A stretch of 36,543 nt of DNA from the NCBI GenBank assembly GCA_035498015.1, contig DATKAO010000198.1, positions 1-36,543 of the forward strand, written 5' to 3'. Below the pieces are notes generated by a model. It was not told the origin of the DNA. It was given only the letters and a program-made list of their open reading frames with translations, and did not search any database. How positions within the stretch are numbered: position 1 is the first letter of the stretch; every line of letters begins with the position of its first letter. Positions 31,913 to 36,543 of this stretch are shown here, piece by piece. This DNA is from Myxococcota bacterium. Its GTDB lineage: Bacteria > Myxococcota_A > UBA9160 > SZUA-336. The position numbers were made by a program, and so were the translations under genes.

Positions 31913-32893
31913 ATGGCCAGCCACCTGATCCGGCAGATCGCAATCGTCTCCGAATCTTCCGCGGTTCCCCAAGACCTCGCGGCGCGCATCGGCGCCGCGA
32001 TCCAGAAGCAGGTCACGCGCGACCTCGCGCCGATCTGGGAGGTCTCGGCCACGGTCGACACCTTCGCGAAGCTCGAGGACGTGCCGCTCGGCACCTGGCC
32101 GATCCTGATCCAGGACAACATCGACTACGCGGGCGCCGCCGGCATCCACCTCGACAACGACGGCCAGCCGTTCGCGCTGGTCGAGGCGAACCAGGACGAG
32201 GACGTGGTGTCGCTCACCACGAGTCACGAGTCGATCGAGATGCTGGTCGACCCGTTCGGCAAGCGCCTGGTCGCGGGTGACTCGCCCAAGCCCGACCAGG
32301 GCCGCGTGCTGTTCCTGGTCGAGCCGTGCGACCCCTCGGAGGACGCGCGCTACGCGTACAGCGTGAACGGCGTGCTCGTGTCGGACTTCTACACGCCGGA
32401 GTTCTTCGACCCGATCGCGGCCGCCGGCGTGCGCTACTCGTTCAGCGGCGCGATCCAGGAGCCGCGCGACGTGCTCGACGGCGGGTATCTGAGCTGGATG
32501 CTGCCCGAGAGCCGCGAGTGGTGGCAGGAGGTGTGGTTCGGCACGCCGCACTCCGAGTTCGTGTCGCGCGGCGCCATGGACGACTGCAACATGCGCTCGG
32601 CGCTCGACAAACACACGCAGAGGGGCCGCACTCAGTCCATGGCCGCGGGCCGCTACGTGGCCAGGCTCGCCGGGACGGCGGCGCGGAGGGTTTCGCTCGC
32701 GACCAGCGCGCGCGCACACGACCTGCGGACCGCGATCGAGCGCGTGAAGAAGGAGTCCGGTCTGCCCCGCGCCGGGGCCAACGGAAACGGCGGCACCGGC
32801 AACGGCGGCGGAGCGCTGGTCGCGGCCGTGGGCGCGGCTCCTGCCCCCGCCCGCACGTCTGGCGCGCACCGGAGGTGCGCCCCTAGACTGTGA
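31913..32893 (+). CDS. Putative zincin-like (HExxE) protein of unknown function
   Basis: 326 residues. The N-terminal 235 residues form a folded domain with TTSHESIEMLVDPFGKRLVAG: His105, Glu106 and Glu109 in a helix, as in HExxE-type zincins. It is preceded by a strand DNIDYAGAAGIHLDNDGQPFALVE and followed by VEPCDPSEDARYAYSVNGVLVSDFYTPEFFDP, which I recall from uncharacterised bacterial homologues. Peptidase activity is not established. After residue 240 comes a basic helical linker and a Gly/Asn/Ala-rich tail that looks disordered. No signal peptide. AAGGAGAG precedes ATG 31913. A sigma-54 match lies upstream, linking it to the regulator at 26970-28487. Confidence 0.82.
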   Translation: MASHLIRQIAIVSESSAVPQDLAARIGAAIQKQVTRDLAPIWEVSATVDTFAKLEDVPLGTWPILIQDNIDYAGAAGIHLDNDGQPFALVEANQDEDVVSLTTSHESIEMLVDPFGKRLVAGDSPKPDQGRVLFLVEPCDPSEDARYAYSVNGVLVSDFYTPEFFDPIAAAGVRYSFSGAIQEPRDVLDGGYLSWMLPESREWWQEVWFGTPHSEFVSRGAMDDCNMRSALDKHTQRGRTQSMAAGRYVARLAGTAARRVSLATSARAHDLRTAIERVKKESGLPRAGANGNGGTGNGGGALVAAVGAAPAPARTSGAHRRCAPRL

Positions 32894-32896
32894 GTC

Positions 32897-33058
32897 GTGT
32901 CCGACGGCGACGACGCTGACGCCGAGGCGCGGAAGGCGCGCGCGAAGCGGCTGCGCGAGCAGATCGAGAAGATCCGGCGCCAGGGGCCCGATCCGAACGA
33001 CCCGCGCCGGCCGCCGCCCAAGCCCTCGCCCGCGCCCAAGAAGGACGAGCCGAGCTAG
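32897..33058 (+). CDS. Short charged protein (53 residues)
   Basis: GTG-initiated reading frame three bases after the HExxE gene stop. It encodes an acidic start (MSDGDDADAEAR), a basic amphipathic helix (KRLREQIEKIRRQ) and a Pro/Lys-rich tail (RRPPPKPSPAPKKDEPS). Third codon positions are almost all G or C, as in the neighbouring genes, and the layout suggests a real small protein rather than noise. Its TAG overlaps the TAG of the opposing peptidase gene in the palindrome CTAG. Function unknown. Confidence 0.55.
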   Translation: MSDGDDADAEARKARAKRLREQIEKIRRQGPDPNDPRRPPPKPSPAPKKDEPS

Positions 33059-34275
33059 CGCGCGTCGTCCAGGTGACCGCCGCGCTCGAAGAACTCGAGC
33101 GCGGCGGGACACACCCGCCGCAGCGCCTCGGGGTCGGCGTGATAGAGCGAGAACGCCTCGGCGAAGGCCTCGGCGGGGCTCTGCCGCCCGTAGCTCGTGA
33201 TTCCGCCGGCGGCACCCGGCAGCTTGCTGAAGGCAGTCACGGCGGGTCCCGTCGGCTGCGCCCGAGTGACCCGGAGGAGCAGCGCGCGCAGGCGCTCGAC
33301 CAGCCCCGGCAGGCCGGGCGCGTGCCGCGCCTCCGCCTCGTCGAGCAGCCGCTGCATGTCGACGAAGAAGCGATGCACGGGCTCCGCGGCGAGCGCGTGC
33401 CCGAGCTCGTGCAGGAGGATCCGCACCGAGGCGCGGTCCGGCGCGCGCGGGTCGCCCACGAACACGATGTCGTCGTCGCGGAAGGCGCAATCGTAGATCT
33501 CGATCCAGCGCTGGGTGAGCTCGACCGTGGCCAGCCCGCACGCCCCCTTCACCGGCACGATGCGGCGCGGCCGCTCCATGCGCCGCAGCTCGATCTGGCG
33601 CAGTGTCGCGCGCTCGCGCTCGGAGAGGAGCGAGAGAGCGCGCGCCAGTGACTGGCGTTCGGAGGGCGACCAGTGACCGGAGTCGGCATCGAGCCGGCCG
33701 ATGCCGTACTTCGCGGCGAGCGCCGCCTCGGCGAGCGCGGGCGGAAGCGCGGGCGCCTCGCCGCTCACGTCGGTCACGTGCAGCGGGCCGTCGAGCTCGT
33801 GCACGAGCGTCACGAAGTGAGTCCCGCGCTCCTGCGTGGCGATGCGCAGGTCGAGCTCCACCCCGCGCAGGGAGTCACCCGACGCGAGCGCCATCGCGAC
33901 CAGCACCTCGACCGGAGCCACCACGAAGCCCTGCTTCTCCCAGGGCGGCGCGAAGCGCGTCGACTGCGAGCCGTCGCCGTAGTCGACCTCGCTCACCTGC
34001 CCGCGCTCGAGCCCCACCAGGAGGAAGTGTCGCGCGCTCAGCCGCGCGTGCTCGTCCAGCCGCGGCATCTCGCCGCCGCCCCCGAGATACCTCGGAACGA
34101 GCGGCGCGTCCGCGGGCAGCATCGCCGCCGGCGGCCGGAGCAGAGCGTCCGCGCGCCGCTCGAGCTCCGCCACGCGCTTCTCGAACGCGCCGGCCTCGTC
34201 CGCGTCCGCCGCACGCCCGGCCTGCGCGACCAGCAGCATCGCGGCCGCCGCCGCGCGAGCGAGCGCGATCCTCAC
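33055..34275 (-). CDS. Secreted zinc metallopeptidase, ATLF (anthrax lethal factor)-like
   Basis: 406 residues from GTG 34275. A signal peptide (about 1-22, AQAGRA-A) is followed by an N-terminal region of unknown fold, then the catalytic part: LLHELGHAL (HExxH at 289-293) and, about 90 residues later, ITSYGRQSPAEAFAEAFSLYHADPEALRR, which matches the ATLF-type segment supplying the Tyr and the third zinc ligand Glu. Single Cys residues near GACGLA and YDCAF may form a disulfide. An upstream in-frame ATG (34338) would overlap the divergent CMD gene and lack the signal peptide at the N-terminus, so GTG is preferred. It is tail-to-tail with the 53-residue gene. Confidence 0.8.
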   Translation of the reverse strand: MRIALARAAAAAMLLVAQAGRAADADEAGAFEKRVAELERRADALLRPPAAMLPADAPLVPRYLGGGGEMPRLDEHARLSARHFLLVGLERGQVSEVDYGDGSQSTRFAPPWEKQGFVVAPVEVLVAMALASGDSLRGVELDLRIATQERGTHFVTLVHELDGPLHVTDVSGEAPALPPALAEAALAAKYGIGRLDADSGHWSPSERQSLARALSLLSERERATLRQIELRRMERPRRIVPVKGACGLATVELTQRWIEIYDCAFRDDDIVFVGDPRAPDRASVRILLHELGHALAAEPVHRFFVDMQRLLDEAEARHAPGLPGLVERLRALLLRVTRAQPTGPAVTAFSKLPGAAGGITSYGRQSPAEAFAEAFSLYHADPEALRRVCPAALEFFERGGHLDDAR

Positions 34276-34318
34276 GCGCGGCAGTCTACCGCGCCCCCCG
34301 CCGTGCGAGAATCGGCCC

Positions 34319-34888
34319 ATGAGCCGACTCACCCCCAAGCGCCCCGAGGAGCTCGAGCCCGAGCAGCGCGAACGCTACCAAGAGGTCGCCCGCGTGCGCC
34401 CGCCGCGCCCCGACGGCCAGATCGGCGGCCCGTTCGACCCGTGGCTGCGCAGCCCCGAGCTCTCGCGCCGCGCCATGGGCCTGGGCGACTTCATCTGGCA
34501 GCGCACCACGCTGGACCGGCGGCTGATCGAGCTCGCCATCCTCGTGACCGGCCGCGCCTGGCGCAGCAACGTCGAGTGGGTCGCGCACGCCCGCTACGCC
34601 CGCGAGTTCGGCGTGTCCCAGGAGACCATCGACGAGATCTTCAAGCAGCGCCGGCCCGAGCGCGCGCCCGACGACGAAAAGCTCGTGTACGACGTGAGTC
34701 ATGCGCTCCACGCCACGCGCGACCTGCCCATGGACCTCTACCAGCGCGCCGTCGCCCGCTTCGGCGAGCGCGGCCTGGTCGAGCTGCTCGCCACGCTCGG
34801 CTTCTACACGTTCGTGTCGATGACGCTCAACACCTTCGACGTGCAGGCGCCGGTGCCGGAGCAGCCGTTCCCGCGCCGGAGCGAGTGA
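34319..34888 (+). CDS. Carboxymuconolactone decarboxylase (CMD) family protein
   Basis: 189 residues, all helical. The family core is RRLIELAILVTGRAWRSNVEWVAHARYAREFGV, then YDVSHALH and a C-terminal LVELLATLGFYTFVSMTLNTF helix. The AhpD-type CxxC redox pair is absent (SNVEW in its place), so peroxidase-reductase activity is unlikely; this matches the large EWxxH subgroup of uncertain function. Divergent from the peptidase gene by 43 nt. The stop TGA is one base from the stop of the opposing CTP synthase gene. Confidence 0.88.
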   Translation: MSRLTPKRPEELEPEQRERYQEVARVRPPRPDGQIGGPFDPWLRSPELSRRAMGLGDFIWQRTTLDRRLIELAILVTGRAWRSNVEWVAHARYAREFGVSQETIDEIFKQRRPERAPDDEKLVYDVSHALHATRDLPMDLYQRAVARFGERGLVELLATLGFYTFVSMTLNTFDVQAPVPEQPFPRRSE

Positions 34889-34889
34889 C

Positions 34890-36542
<1,653 letters not shown>

Positions 36543-36543
36543 C

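Noticed and set aside
34319..34888. Calling the CMD protein an AhpD-like peroxidase partner.
   Set aside because: The CxxC redox pair is missing, so only the family fold can be claimed.

Overview
The window is chromosomal DNA from a GC-rich (about 70%) Gram-negative bacterium. It carries lipoprotein and RND-efflux genes, a mitochondrial-type aconitase, a sigma-54 activator beside a membrane-anchored Ser/Thr kinase, PhyH, GST and CMD family enzymes, and a very large SpvB/Rhs protein. That mix fits the former deltaproteobacteria (Myxococcota/Desulfobacterota) or Binatota-like lineages, but no marker here fixes the taxon. Twenty-seven protein genes are supported, one of them partial and one missed because it is short. 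No rRNA, tRNA, CRISPR array, insertion sequence or prophage was seen, and no gene-free stretch exceeds 300 bases.

Layout. 1-2025 (minus): a tight HEAT / phytanoyl-CoA-dioxygenase-like / aldehyde dehydrogenase operon cut by the left edge. 2241-4115: two SAM methyltransferases with a DUF167 gene between them on the other strand. 4123-18520 (minus): a co-directional run of LysR regulator, AsmA-like protein, RND adaptor, RND pump, a lipoprotein with the fold of glutaminyl cyclase but without its zinc ligands, and a 2116-residue SpvB/FG-GAP/Rhs protein that is clearly less GC-rich than its surroundings. 18590-20860: aconitase, divergent from LysR. 20932-24432: CHRD protein, GST with a divergent TetR regulator, and ATP-dependent DNA ligase. 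24434-32893: a sigma-54 neighbourhood. 33055-36503: a secreted ATLF-like metallopeptidase, a CMD-family protein and CTP synthase.

The best candidate for an undescribed system is 26.5-32.9 kb. A GAF-AAA+-Fis activator gene, whose GAFTGA loop reads GAHSTA, is surrounded by three unknown genes: a small beta-type protein, a 136-residue orphan and a 326-residue HExxE protein. Each of the three has a -24/-12 sigma-54 promoter match at the correct GG-N10-GC spacing, and two matches are near perfect. A kinase with a multi-pass membrane domain, GAF, zinc ribbon and Ser/Thr kinase domain sits between two of them. Inverted repeats that could be activator sites lie about 55 bp upstream of the two best promoters. 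This looks like a self-contained sensory regulon with unknown output proteins.

A second, DNA-level signal is strong over-representation of the heptamer GTGASTC/GASTCAC (about 58 by hand count against about 7 expected). It occurs in all reading frames and often at stop codons: 8 of 18 TGA stops are followed by CTC or GTC.
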